A stretch of DNA of 64,000 bases, taken from positions 3,534,001 through 3,598,000 of the forward strand of contig NZ_CP092074.1 of assembly GCF_024138715.1 (NCBI RefSeq), in the 5' to 3' direction. A program made the position numbers and the translations under genes. The DNA comes from Emticicia sp. 21SJ11W-3 (lineage in GTDB: Bacteria > Bacteroidota > Bacteroidia > Cytophagales > Spirosomataceae). The notes below the pieces were generated by a model that had not been told where the DNA came from, did no database searches, and worked only from the letters and a program-made list of their open reading frames with translations. This document shows, in pieces, positions 17,589 to 26,976 of the stretch (positions are counted from its first letter, which is position 1; each line of letters opens with the position of its first letter).

Positions 17589-18932
17589 TTATAATTTGAG
17601 CGCATTTCTGCGACCAGCTTTTTTGGCTTCAATTGTGAGATACTTTTTATTGATTTTATGTAGTACCGCATAAACAGAATCCTTGCCGGCACTTAAGCCA
17701 GTCAAAACAATTGTGGAGTCGTTCTTTTTTTGAAACGACAGCACCAATTGGTCTGAAGGATAATGTCTGTTCCGATTTTTCAGCCTTACTACTGATCGGG
17801 TCGAGTCAAAATCATAACTGTAATAGTGCCGCCCCTGAGTGCCCGCCAATTCATAAATACGGTCTTTGTCATCTGAATAGATTTCTTCAGTGTCCAGATT
17901 TTCTAACACAACCGCCTTGTTTGATTGAATACTAACGGTATTCCACTTTTCAAAAACCACGCTCTGCCAGCGGGTAGAGTCAGTTCTGGAGTATGGTATT
18001 AGCTGGCCATTCCATCTGAACTCACTTACGTTATAAAGGCCGCTTGTTTGTTCAATTCCTTTCTTTTCGGGAAAATGGTATCCGCCTTTTTTATACCCTG
18101 CATAGGTTTTGGCACCATACAACACCACAAAAAACAATATAAAGACCGATTTTAAACTCAGCCGGTATGGTTTCCATTTGTTATCAAAAACAGGCTGATA
18201 GTGGTTTGGCTGAACAGGCTTTTGAAGCGACAACAGATTAAACAGACGTACCGCATCAAAAGCGAACAGATAGAGCGCAAGGCTAACCAGATAAAAAGCA
18301 TATACATATTCGCCGCCTTCATAAGCAATATTTGAAATGGCAATATTGCCCGTAAAAGGCAGAATAATAAAGGTGGCAATTATAGCAGTTTTACGATTGA
18401 GCAAAAGCAAGCCGCTGATAATTTCTACAAGCCCTAAAAACGACTGATAGTCTGGTACAACCCCTAAACCAAGAGAGAATAGTTTCCAGGCGGTAAAGTC
18501 GCCGTAATTGGTATTGAGATTACTGATAGAAGGAAAGGGAGCCTGAATAGGGAAAAACTTAAGGAAACCATAGGTTATTACACCCGCTGCCAGCCGGTAG
18601 CGCACCAATACTCTTAACCAATAATAGAGTTTGTCATAATTGATTGGTTTAGCATAGGCCTTGCCCCATAGCAATGTACCTGCAGAAGCCACTAGCGCAA
18701 TAATTATCCAGTTAAGGAAGCTGTCTTGACCGGTAAAAGAAGGAGAATACCTGGAAAGGTAGAAGATATCGCGGTATTGCACATGCAACCAGTTGATTGA
18801 AAAAAGGTGTCTGAAAAACCGGATGTCTAGAGGCAATACCTGCAAAAAGAAATAAATGGCAAAAAACCTGAAAATGGTTTTTTCCTTGTTACTCCAATTC
18901 GTTTGCGAGTTTAGTTCAAGAATGTTAGACAT
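17589..18932 (-). CDS. DoxX-family membrane protein with C-terminal soluble domain, copy 2
   Basis: A paralogue of the preceding DoxX protein with the same layout: seven to eight membrane helices, with RYRLAAGVITYGFLKFFPIQ and GLVEIISGLLLL matching its sister, then a soluble domain with GLYNVSEFRWNGQLIPYSR and EKWNTVSIQSNKAVVL. ATG 18932 (MSNILELNSQ) is chosen; an upstream in-frame start at 18992 would add 20 residues unlike the sister gene. The soluble domain is shorter than in copy 1, which has an extra charged insert. The gap to susD is 90 bases. Confidence 0.75.
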   Translation of the reverse strand: MSNILELNSQTNWSNKEKTIFRFFAIYFFLQVLPLDIRFFRHLFSINWLHVQYRDIFYLSRYSPSFTGQDSFLNWIIIALVASAGTLLWGKAYAKPINYDKLYYWLRVLVRYRLAAGVITYGFLKFFPIQAPFPSISNLNTNYGDFTAWKLFSLGLGVVPDYQSFLGLVEIISGLLLLNRKTAIIATFIILPFTGNIAISNIAYEGGEYVYAFYLVSLALYLFAFDAVRLFNLLSLQKPVQPNHYQPVFDNKWKPYRLSLKSVFILFFVVLYGAKTYAGYKKGGYHFPEKKGIEQTSGLYNVSEFRWNGQLIPYSRTDSTRWQSVVFEKWNTVSIQSNKAVVLENLDTEEIYSDDKDRIYELAGTQGRHYYSYDFDSTRSVVRLKNRNRHYPSDQLVLSFQKKNDSTIVLTGLSAGKDSVYAVLHKINKKYLTIEAKKAGRRNALKL

Positions 18933-19022
18933 AGAATATTTTGTTTTGGTAAGTGTCTTAAAAACCAAAGGTGTAATCCGGCCGGTAGCCAATACAGGTT
19001 TACAGGCCGGATTAAGTTTAAA

Positions 19023-20360
19023 TCAATAGCCCGGGTTTTGGGAAAGCGCTTTATCAATCTGGATTTCTCCAACCGGAATGGGCAGCAAGAGTCGGTTTGG
19101 GTCGGTTACATTAAAAACCTGCGTTGCACGGCCAGTACGTACGATATCAAACCAACGATGTGGCTCCAGGGCAAACTCTACTCTTCTTTCATTTTCAACA
19201 GCAAGCAAAAGTGCGTCTTTTGTAGAGGCGGTGCTGGGTTCTATCGCTGCGCGGTCGCGTATGGCGTTCAGGTCTGCCAATCCATCTGTTATTTTGCCCA
19301 GATTGGCTCTTGCTTCTGAACGAATCAGATACAGCTCGGCAATGCGGAAAATATAGCTCGGGTCGGTGGCGGGTGTACGGTAATATAAGTTGCCATACCA
19401 GCGATTCTGATTATCTTTTGCTACCAATGCACTGCGGCCACCGCCAATTTTAGGGTCATTGAGCAAGGTTATCAGGGCATCATTCGGAGCCCATTGGCGA
19501 GTGCCTCCGTTGGTTTGGGGTTGCCATTGCCCCCGATGTGTGTTAGGCTCGTTGGCACTGTAGAAAATTTCAAAGACAGATTCCTGCGTACCTCGGGCAT
19601 CATTGGCAAAAAAAGAACTGTATGGCTTTACTAATTTATAGTTCGTATCACTAATCAGTTTTGAAGCATATTCTTCTGCTTTAGCCCATTCTTTCAAATA
19701 AAGATGCAAACGCGCACGCAAGGCCCATACGGTTTTGCGCGTAGCCCGGTAACGGTCTGTTGTAGAGGGTAGCAGAGGCTCAGCCGTTTCAAGGTCTTTT
19801 AGTACCAGCGCATAGGTTTCTGCCTGGCTGCTTCTGGTCACACCTTTATTCTCAGTCGGTGCGGCAGTTGGTTTAGTAATCAAAGGAACACCTCCCCAGG
19901 TGCGTGCCAGATCAAAATAAGACAAAGCCCGTATAAAATAAGCCTCACCAACAATCTGATTTTTAAGCGTTTCTGTCAGAAGCGGGTCTGTTACCGCAGG
20001 TACCTTGGCAATTACATTATTCGCGCGATTGATGGTACGGTAGATGGCTGTCCAGGCTCCGGAGATGGTCGAGTTTTCAGGTTGCACTTTTTTATTGATA
20101 AATTCCTGCACCTGTGACTGCGAGCCTGTCCATTGAATATTATCACCGGATAAATAGCCTATTGACTGGAAAGTTGTACCATAATAGCTGCCGTTGCTTA
20201 ATGCCGAGTACACGCCCCTTATAGCTGTTTCGGCAGAAGTTTTATCAAAAATGGTTTGGGTATCAGAAATTGACTCCAGAGGTTTTACATCCAGAAAATT
20301 ACTGCAGGATGCACTCAGCGTAAGTATTCCTGCAGATAGAATATATTTTAATGATTTCAT
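19023..20360 (-). CDS. SusD/RagB-family nutrient-binding lipoprotein
   Basis: A 445-residue lipoprotein with lipobox LSASC at residues 17-21, followed by SNFLDVKPLES, the usual SusD start. TPR-like helices in the middle carry AEAYFIRALSYFDLARTWGG, and the C-terminal NERRVEFALEPHRWFDIVRTG is a family signature. SusD sits on the cell surface and caps the SusC channel while binding the nutrient. The ligand is not deducible, but the operon partners (DoxX, cytochrome, SoxC) point away from plain glycan use. It lies 25 bases after susC. Confidence 0.92.
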   Translation of the reverse strand: MKSLKYILSAGILTLSASCSNFLDVKPLESISDTQTIFDKTSAETAIRGVYSALSNGSYYGTTFQSIGYLSGDNIQWTGSQSQVQEFINKKVQPENSTISGAWTAIYRTINRANNVIAKVPAVTDPLLTETLKNQIVGEAYFIRALSYFDLARTWGGVPLITKPTAAPTENKGVTRSSQAETYALVLKDLETAEPLLPSTTDRYRATRKTVWALRARLHLYLKEWAKAEEYASKLISDTNYKLVKPYSSFFANDARGTQESVFEIFYSANEPNTHRGQWQPQTNGGTRQWAPNDALITLLNDPKIGGGRSALVAKDNQNRWYGNLYYRTPATDPSYIFRIAELYLIRSEARANLGKITDGLADLNAIRDRAAIEPSTASTKDALLLAVENERRVEFALEPHRWFDIVRTGRATQVFNVTDPNRLLLPIPVGEIQIDKALSQNPGY

Positions 20361-20385
20361 TTCCTTTAATTTTGGTTATCAGTTT

Positions 20386-23300
20386 TTAGAATGTGAGGCT
20401 CAAGCCGGCCTGAAAACTACGTGGCTGTGGAGGCGTACCCAAATCAATACCCTGTGCGTTCTGGTCACTGCTCGCGCTTGACTCCGGGTCTAAACCTGTG
20501 TATTTGGTTAAAAGGAATAGATTGGTGCCGTTCAGATACACTTTCAGGTTGTCTGCCTTTAGCCTGGCAGCCACTGCTTTAGGGAAATTGTAAGCCAGAT
20601 TCAGGCTGCGGAGACGTAAGAAGGAGCCATCTTCCAGCCAGCGGCTTCCGCCGTCACGATAATTGTTTACATTCACGCCGTCTGGTCTGGGCACATCTGT
20701 AATATCGCCGGGTTTTTGCCATCTGGCATTGTTACTGGCAAAAATCACCCGGGCTGCATCTCTGGCACCGCCGCCTTCACCAAAAAACTTATTGTGGTTA
20801 TATACCTTATTGCCATACTGGAAAGCCAGAAAGGCTGATAACTCAAAACCTTTATAACTGAAATTATTAGTAAAACCACCAAAGAATTTAGGCCAGATAC
20901 TGCCTATAATCTGGCGGTCGGCAACGGTAATTTGGCCGTCTTTATTTACATCTTCATAGACTACGTTGCCTGTCTGAGAATCAACATACAATTGCTTGTA
21001 AACCCAGAAAGAATAAAGAGGAGTGCCTTGTTGTTGTAGAATTAATTCGCGGCTGCCATAGCGGAGCGGATTCTCAAGCTTTTCTATTTTATTGATATTC
21101 TGCGCTATGTTCAGGTTACTTGTCCATCTGAAACCCCCTTTCTCGTAGTTAATGGTGTTGATATTCAGCTCAAAGCCTTTGTTACTGATTTCGGCAGCAT
21201 TGCTCCAGTAACTGCCAAAACCGGTAGTGCTTGGCAAAGCCAGTTGAAGCAGCCCATCGCGTGTGTATTTGGTGTAATAGTTAAGCTCAAAGCCGATTCT
21301 GCCATTCAGTATGGAGGCATCCAGGCCTACGTTAAACTGATTGGTTCGTTCCCATTTCAAATCGGGGTTGGCTAATTGCTGCGGAGCAATGCCGGGGCTA
21401 CCCTGATAAGATGCTCCGCCTGTCCAGAGTCCCTGAGCAGCAAAGTTGCCTATACCGTTCTGGTTACCTACAATACCGTAACTGGTGCGGAGTTTCAGAT
21501 CTGTCAGGAACGACAGGTCTTTGAGGAAGTCTTCCTGTTTGATACGCCAGGCAGCACCTACGGCGGGAAAGTACCCCCATTTGCGGTCATTGCCAAATCT
21601 TGAGGAGCCGTCGGCTCTTACACTAAAGTTAATGAGGTATTTACCATTAAAGCCATAATCTGCTTTGGCAAAGAAAGAGGCGAGCGTGCTTTTACTCCAG
21701 CTTTGTGAACTGGTAGTTGTAGCTGCCGAAGAAATGATTTTAAATGAATTATTGGCAAATCCACGGCCTTCTGCATAGGTTCTGGTGAGTACATCGCTTT
21801 GGAGAGTATTACCGACAACGACACCCAATGAATGTTTTTTACCTATTTTGTGGCGATACGTAAGTGTCTGTTCATTTAATAATGACGTGAACTGACTTAT
21901 TGAAGAAGTGGCAAGGCCACCCTGAGCGCCCAGAAGAAGAAAAGTATTCCAATACTCAGACTCGTTGTAATTATTATAATCTACACCCCAACTGGAACGA
22001 AGCTTCAGATTTGGCAGTAGCTCGGCTTCTGCATATAAGTTGCCTATGTATCTGAGGCTGGTTGAGTGTACATCATAGTTTTGCAGCAGTAGTGTAAGGT
22101 TGTCAAACCCTGCCCTGCCAACCAGAACACCGTTTTCGGTTGGAGAAAGATATGTTGGTGTATGCAAAGCTGCCTGCAACAAGCCCCCTTGCGGGCCATC
22201 ACCCGCCCGCGCCTGATTACGATAGGTACGGCTGAATGAATTGCTTACGCCTATCTGAACTCTGTCGTTTATTTTCTGATCGAGATTTACTTTAAAGCTT
22301 GCCCTGTTAAAAGCAATTGGCCTTAAGATAGACTCCTGAGCAGTGTACCCACCGCCTATATAGTACTTTGTTGATTTTGTGCCACCAACCAACGAGATAT
22401 CATAGTTCTGCAAAGTTGCGGTGCGAAAAGCTTCGCTCAGTCGGTCGTAGGTTTGCTGTTCTTCCGGAAGGCCCCGCCCGCCTTCTGAAACCGGTCTGAA
22501 TGGCCGATTGGCAAAAGTTCTGTTTAATGACGGCGTGTCTTTCCCTGTGTTTATCCACCATTCGTTTACAAGCTGGGCGTGTTCAGGCCCTGTAGTTAGC
22601 TCCCAGAGTTTAATTGCTTTGGCCTGCCCGTAGCTTACGTTGAAATTAACCTTGGGGGCCTGTTCAAAATTCCCTCTTTTGGTGGTAATCAAAATAACCC
22701 CGTTGGCTCCTCTTGACCCATACAATGCCGTAGCTTCGGCATCTTTTAAAACTTCAATACTCTGTATATCGACCGGATTAAGATCTGCAATGGGCGAAGT
22801 AGATTTGCCGCCGGTGCTGATGGTCTGTAAACTATTGCTGTTTACAAAAACGCCGTCAATCACATACAGAGGGTCGTTATCGGCATTAATTGAGGTGGCG
22901 CCGCGTACCCTTACGTTTACTGTTTCGCCGGGTACGCCGGTAGGCGAAGAAATCTGCACACCAGACACCTTTCCCTGAAGCTGGGCATCAATGCTGCCGA
23001 CAGGTATCGCATTGACTTCGGCGGGGTCTACTTTGGTAATTGAGCCGATCAGGTTTTTGCGTTCCTGAGTACCATAACCAACCACAACAATTTCGTTCAA
23101 TTGTTGTGCATTGGTCTTCAACGGCACAATAATGGTGCTTGTTGAAGCCAAAATTTCTAGTGTCTCATACCCAATAAAATTTACAACTAGTGTATAGGGG
23201 AATTTCTGGCCGGTTTTGAAGTAAAATTTGCCATCAACATCAGTAATGACTCCATGGGTGGTTCCCTTAATTTGCACAGATGCCCCAATGAGTGGTTCTT

Positions 23301-23427
23301 TGGTTTTTTCGTCAATTACCCTGCCGGAAAGCGTAGAATTAATGGTTGCATCTGATTGCTGGGCCAAAGCTACCGAAGGAATCAGCAGAATAGCCAGCAA
23401 AAACTGTACAAGTACGTTTTTTTTCAT
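20386..23427 (-). CDS. SusC/RagA-family TonB-dependent outer-membrane transporter
   Basis: A 1013-residue transporter. A signal peptide ends in VALAQ, then a carboxypeptidase-D-like regulatory domain (LSGRVIDEKTKEPLIGASV) covers residues ~30-110. The plug follows with NEIVVVGYGTQ and the SusC hallmark ALYGSRGANGVILITTKRG near residue 240, and then a 22-strand barrel ends in the aromatic AGLSLTF. SusC imports ligands delivered by SusD using TonB energy. The gene is preceded by a ~260-base leader with two hairpins and a candidate promoter, which suggests post-transcriptional control. It heads the operon running down to soxC. Confidence 0.94.
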   Translation of the reverse strand: MKKNVLVQFLLAILLIPSVALAQQSDATINSTLSGRVIDEKTKEPLIGASVQIKGTTHGVITDVDGKFYFKTGQKFPYTLVVNFIGYETLEILASTSTIIVPLKTNAQQLNEIVVVGYGTQERKNLIGSITKVDPAEVNAIPVGSIDAQLQGKVSGVQISSPTGVPGETVNVRVRGATSINADNDPLYVIDGVFVNSNSLQTISTGGKSTSPIADLNPVDIQSIEVLKDAEATALYGSRGANGVILITTKRGNFEQAPKVNFNVSYGQAKAIKLWELTTGPEHAQLVNEWWINTGKDTPSLNRTFANRPFRPVSEGGRGLPEEQQTYDRLSEAFRTATLQNYDISLVGGTKSTKYYIGGGYTAQESILRPIAFNRASFKVNLDQKINDRVQIGVSNSFSRTYRNQARAGDGPQGGLLQAALHTPTYLSPTENGVLVGRAGFDNLTLLLQNYDVHSTSLRYIGNLYAEAELLPNLKLRSSWGVDYNNYNESEYWNTFLLLGAQGGLATSSISQFTSLLNEQTLTYRHKIGKKHSLGVVVGNTLQSDVLTRTYAEGRGFANNSFKIISSAATTTSSQSWSKSTLASFFAKADYGFNGKYLINFSVRADGSSRFGNDRKWGYFPAVGAAWRIKQEDFLKDLSFLTDLKLRTSYGIVGNQNGIGNFAAQGLWTGGASYQGSPGIAPQQLANPDLKWERTNQFNVGLDASILNGRIGFELNYYTKYTRDGLLQLALPSTTGFGSYWSNAAEISNKGFELNINTINYEKGGFRWTSNLNIAQNINKIEKLENPLRYGSRELILQQQGTPLYSFWVYKQLYVDSQTGNVVYEDVNKDGQITVADRQIIGSIWPKFFGGFTNNFSYKGFELSAFLAFQYGNKVYNHNKFFGEGGGARDAARVIFASNNARWQKPGDITDVPRPDGVNVNNYRDGGSRWLEDGSFLRLRSLNLAYNFPKAVAARLKADNLKVYLNGTNLFLLTKYTGLDPESSASSDQNAQGIDLGTPPQPRSFQAGLSLTF

Positions 23428-23545
23428 TTACTTTGTAATGGTTAAATTAAACAATTAGGTACCTGGCCGATTGCATCGCAATCGCCACAATCATGTCGCA
23501 ATGAGCCTTTGTTTCGACCAGCCACTCTTGTTCCCGCAAGAGTGG
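23428..23545 (-). ncRNA. two-hairpin 5' leader of susC, copy 1
   Basis: In the direction of susC the leader begins with hairpin 1, a perfect 9-base-pair stem CCACTCTTG / CAAGAGTGG (23522-23545). Next come GGCTCATTGCGA and hairpin 2, a 7-base-pair stem CGATTGC / GCAATCG with a 3-base loop (23468-23484). Then come AGGTACCT and TTTAACCATTACAAAGTAA just before the ATG. The same order occurs in inverted orientation at 28885-29000, with hairpin 2 built from other bases. That makes a folded regulatory leader likely; the signal it senses is unknown. Confidence 0.6.
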
Positions 23546-23685
23546 CATTTTTAGGCTTTTTCTTGTCTTTTGCCTTTCAGCTTATCATCAATCAATACTT
23601 TACTTTTCCTGCCTTGAGTTACTACTTTTGTAAAAAAAAAGAAGGATTTATTTATTGAAATAGATACAACTTTAAGCAACAGAAA

Positions 23686-23718
23686 CAAAACTAATATTAT
23701 TATATATAATCTACCAAA
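23686..23718 (-). promoter_or_regulatory. candidate Bacteroidota promoter for the susC operon
   Basis: On the minus strand TTTG (plus 23715-23718) is followed after 21 bases by TAGTTTTG (plus 23686-23693), matching the TTTG / TAnnTTTG consensus of the primary Bacteroidota sigma factor. It lies about 260 bases upstream of the susC start, so the message would carry the two-hairpin leader. The rest of 23546-24013 holds no gene I recognise. Confidence 0.45.
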
Positions 23719-24013
23719 TAAGTAGACTATTATTTTTTACCATATTTGTTTTATTCTACTTTATCTACACATACTACAAAAACAAATGGTCGTTAATTAG
23801 TAGAAGCCTGTTGGTTATATACTGTTATTGATTTATAGTGATGGCACGACCCCGAATGGCCAGAATACGGATAAGCCTATCTTCATTGAAAATACAATTA
23901 AATATAAGACTAAAAAAGACAGGCTAAATGGCGTAAGAAAGGAAGCTACGACCCTTTGGTTATGGATTTTCAACTCGTTTATACGCAAAAGCGGTGAAGA
24001 AAGAAACAGCGAA

Positions 24014-25369
24014 TTAATTAGGGTTGGCCTCCTTAAAAAATGTTTTTTCGTTGCCATAGGTAGTTATTCCATTTGCAACAACAAAAGCACGATAGATATA
24101 TAAAGTACCTGCATTCAGGTTTGTGGCGTCAATAGAATATGTGGCCGGAAAAGCCGTTGGACTACCTTGAATGGAAGCTCCTGAAATACAAGTTATAGGT
24201 AAGGTATTTGAAAAGTCGTTGATATAAAACCAACAGACACCGTATTCAGTAATTGCATAATTACCTCTGGTGTTAATTGTGCCATATAATTTTTGGGATG
24301 TGGCCGAAATATACGTGGCATTTCCGGTAGTTAAAGTAGGAAAACCCTCTGTTTCCAGTTTATAAGTTTTTATGTCTCCATAGCTTACAACCCCATTAGA
24401 TATAACATAAGCCCTGTAAAAAATCTCTGTATTGCTATTTAAACTATAAATGTTTACCGAAAATGTCTTTGGGAAAACCGTTATGCTATCGGGTATTTTT
24501 GCTTTAGAATGCTCAGTTGTTGGTGTTGAAAATCTTTGCGACCAACAAATGCCATATTCGGTGATGTCTGCAGAATTTCCGCCCGATTCAACTACTCCGT
24601 TAATTTTAACAGAAGTGGTAGAAGTTGTGGTGGCATCCAGGGTTTTTATAGTTGGCTGCGTTATGGCTAAAGTATTGAATTTCAGGGCGTCACCATAGGT
24701 AGTTACGCCATTGGAAACAACAAATGCGCGAAAATAATAAGCTGTATTTGGTGTCAAATTAGTTGCATCTACGGTATAAATCGTAGGAAAAACACTAATA
24801 TTTGTTTTACCTGATTTCGAATCGGCTGTTGTTGGAAGGTTATTGGTCGACGACCAGCAAATGCCGTACTCGCTTACATCAAAAGAGCCTTTTGTTTCTA
24901 CAATTCCTCTTAATTTTGCACTAGTTGTAAAAACCAGAATAACGGCATCAGTTTTTATAGCAGGTTGAATAACATCGGCAGTTTTGAAGGTCATGACAGG
25001 TCCAAAAATTGTTCCGGAAGCAATTACAGAATAAGACCTTGCAAAATAATTAGTGCTTGGTTTTAGGCCTTTCACAACATCTGAAAATTTGATGGGCGCA
25101 ACATTCGGATCCGATACCGCTCCATGAGCTATTCTTGAATCTGCCAAAGTGGGGGTTGCGTTGGTTTCAGAATAAACAAAACCATAATCAGAAATAGATT
25201 GATTGCCAACATTGCTAATTGCGCATGACAGCAGCACCGAAGCAAAGGTTGTTTCAGAAACCGTAATGGTGTCTAAAGTTGGAGGGACAGGCACAATTTC
25301 TTTGGTTTTGCAAGAGCTAATTACAGTCAGGCTTAAGACAGTAACTAATATTGGGAAAGTCTTTTTCAT
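24014..25369 (-). CDS. repeat-containing surface lipoprotein
   Basis: A 451-residue lipoprotein with lipobox VISSC near residue 20. It consists of four copies of a ~95-residue beta-sandwich repeat of fibronectin-III type. Each copy contains a variant of EYGICWSS, a spacer with P-T-x-x-x-S-K, then FPTIYTVDATNLTPNTAYYF and FVVSNGVTTYGD. The repeats differ enough from one another to be old. Such proteins are exposed on the surface or in the periplasm and bind other macromolecules; no catalytic motif is present. It is monocistronic and divergent in content from its neighbours. Confidence 0.8.
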   Translation of the reverse strand: MKKTFPILVTVLSLTVISSCKTKEIVPVPPTLDTITVSETTFASVLLSCAISNVGNQSISDYGFVYSETNATPTLADSRIAHGAVSDPNVAPIKFSDVVKGLKPSTNYFARSYSVIASGTIFGPVMTFKTADVIQPAIKTDAVILVFTTSAKLRGIVETKGSFDVSEYGICWSSTNNLPTTADSKSGKTNISVFPTIYTVDATNLTPNTAYYFRAFVVSNGVTTYGDALKFNTLAITQPTIKTLDATTTSTTSVKINGVVESGGNSADITEYGICWSQRFSTPTTEHSKAKIPDSITVFPKTFSVNIYSLNSNTEIFYRAYVISNGVVSYGDIKTYKLETEGFPTLTTGNATYISATSQKLYGTINTRGNYAITEYGVCWFYINDFSNTLPITCISGASIQGSPTAFPATYSIDATNLNAGTLYIYRAFVVANGITTYGNEKTFFKEANPN

Positions 25370-25770
25370 GAGTACCGAATAATATTGGTTAAATACAAGT
25401 GAGTGGCTTATGCCTAAACAATTACAGCATCAGGTATGATTTTGGGAGTTCACCGGTATAATATTATTTTACGTTACGCAGCAGCAAGCCGTAGTTTTGG
25501 ATTATTTGTTATGTACCATCTCACCCTTCGATGCCCCCTTTCATTAGTACTTCTTTTTTCTGCCTGATTTTATACATATTAACTTTTCAGTGGTAAGCCT
25601 TGCCAAAAAAATAGCAGAAAAAACGCATTGCTGCCATATTAAACCTTGCATTGTTTTCTTCCAGCCCGGCCTAACATCCAACCTTGCAAGTATCATGCAA
25701 TTGATTATTTCCGATGAACCAGCTAAAAGCTATTTCAATTTTGTGCTGGAATTACTCGTGTCTGAATGCC
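25370..25770. other. intergenic gap
   Basis: About 400 bases between the repeat lipoprotein and the DinB-like gene. I see no recognisable gene, hairpin or repeat. An open frame at 25590-25799 runs into the DinB-like gene on the opposite strand and has no family features. Confidence 0.5.
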
Positions 25771-26223
25771 TCATAAAACTCCATACTTTACAACGATAGC
25801 CAACTGACCTGCATGATAGGATGTATGTGAGATAATGCGACCCAATGCCTCAATTTTTGTTTTTGTTCCGAACTCTTTGGTGGTGATGAGTTCATCCCAA
25901 TCTGAATCCTGCTGTGCTAAGATGGCCTCTTCTAACATCTGACATGCATATTGCTGGTATTGCAGCAATTCTGCTAAATCTGTCCATTCGCCGGTATCTT
26001 TCTGGTCAATGACTGTCTTTGCAATAACCTTTACTTCGCTGTATTTAAATACATTTTTAGCGAAGAGTAGTTCAACGTCTGCAATATGGCGAATCAGAAA
26101 GCCAGCAGAATTGGGTGAATCCCCTAGTTTTTTCAGAAGGTCTGTTCCGGTTATTTGTTTGAATTGATTCGAAAGCCTGGTTCGGGCTTCAAGCCATTGC
26201 GTGTACAATTGTTGCGTCAACAT
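25771..26223 (-). CDS. DinB-like four-helix metal-binding protein
   Basis: A 150-residue all-helical protein in the DinB/YfiT superfamily. Histidines that would form the metal site are in FLIRHIADVELL near residue 45 and in ISHTSYHAGQLAIV near 135, the latter being the most typical DinB signature. Such proteins bind a divalent metal in a four-helix bundle, and several act as small-thiol-dependent transferases. The start MLTQQLYTQWLEAR fits the usual helix 1. It stands alone; a role in detoxification or damage response is only suggested by the family. Confidence 0.82.
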   Translation of the reverse strand: MLTQQLYTQWLEARTRLSNQFKQITGTDLLKKLGDSPNSAGFLIRHIADVELLFAKNVFKYSEVKVIAKTVIDQKDTGEWTDLAELLQYQQYACQMLEEAILAQQDSDWDELITTKEFGTKTKIEALGRIISHTSYHAGQLAIVVKYGVL

Positions 26224-26284
26224 TTCAGTAGCCAGTTAAATTACGGTACAATAGTAACTTATCGTAAGCTCTAAAACTATGATG

Positions 26285-26466
26285 GTTAGCATAATTGGTG
26301 TGTTTCGGGCAAAAAAACTCACAGTTTGGGAATGCTGCAAATCGCGGCAGGTAGCCCGCAATAATCGCATACGGTCGCGCAGATTAATTTTTCAATTCTC
26401 CACAGCAATTTCCATTAACCCTCCTTCAGGAATCAAACCAACAAAAAAAGGAAACAATACACACAT
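26285..26466 (-). pseudogene. hipA N-terminal fragment (decayed)
   Basis: Read leftward, the sequence gives LFPFFVGLIPEGGLMEIAVEN, a TGA at 26392-26394, then KINLRDRMRLLRATCRD. This matches the HipA N-terminal stretch LFPFFDGLIPEGWLLDIAVENWK, with the Trp codon turned to a stop. The rest of HipA, including the kinase domain, is absent. The piece sits just after and partly overlapping the broken hipB. Confidence 0.7.
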
Positions 26467-26676
26467 GCTCTATTCATCCCCCACCTCCTTTCTGATAACC
26501 CCCGAGTATCACTGCCGAGCATATCCAGTGCCCGATTCAGCTTGTCGAGCCTGAGGGTAGTTTTCCTTTCTTCCAACTTGCGCAATAAATGCAGACCAGC
26601 CCCTGCTTTCTGAGCCAGTTCTTCCTGCGTTAATTTTGCGTTTTTGCTTCACAAATACATTGATTGGGTTCATCAT
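26433..26676 (-). pseudogene. frameshifted hipB-like XRE-family antitoxin
   Basis: From ATG 26676 the frame reads MMNPINVFVKQKRK. One extra base then shifts it, and the other frame continues LTQEELAQKAGAGLHLLRKL and LRLDKLNRALDMLG, the helix-turn-helix and C-terminus of a HipB-type repressor. Stitching the two frames gives the expected ~75 residues. The frame afterwards runs on to TGA at 26433. Together with the hipA fragment this is a dead hipBA toxin-antitoxin module. Confidence 0.75.
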
Positions 26677-26976
26677 TGTTATGCCTTTTAGGTCTTAAGT
26701 TTTTTTCTAAGAACCAAAAAAAGCACCCATTTCTGAGCGCTTTTACGGGCTGAATGGGTCTATAATTCAACCCTTGGTACCCTTATTGGCTTTTTTGAAT
26801 AGCCATGAATTTATTTAAGTTCAATATACCTAAATTATAATTCTTTGTCTTGCATTTTATTAGACACGACAGCCGCATCTCTTCAACTCTCTGAAAACTT
26901 TCTTTTGCAATATCTACTTCAAAAGCCACCAATAAACTCATAATGCAGCTACCCTGTTATTTTCTTATTCGGGTTA
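26677..26976. other. gap after the hipBA remnant
   Basis: Three hundred bases with no recognisable gene. A 35-residue frame beginning MSLLVAFEVDIAKESF lies on the minus strand around 26840-26945 and resembles nothing I can name. Confidence 0.4.

Noticed and set aside
23615-23640. plus-strand promoter TACTTTTG near 23622
   Set aside because: The second box fits consensus, but there is no good TTTG at proper distance and no plus-strand gene downstream.
23828-24103. 91-residue open frame upstream of the repeat lipoprotein end
   Set aside because: It overlaps the lipoprotein 3' end antisense; composition and lack of motifs suggest chance.
25590-25799. 69-residue open frame as a gene
   Set aside because: It overlaps the end of the DinB-like gene on the other strand, matches no family and has no operon context.
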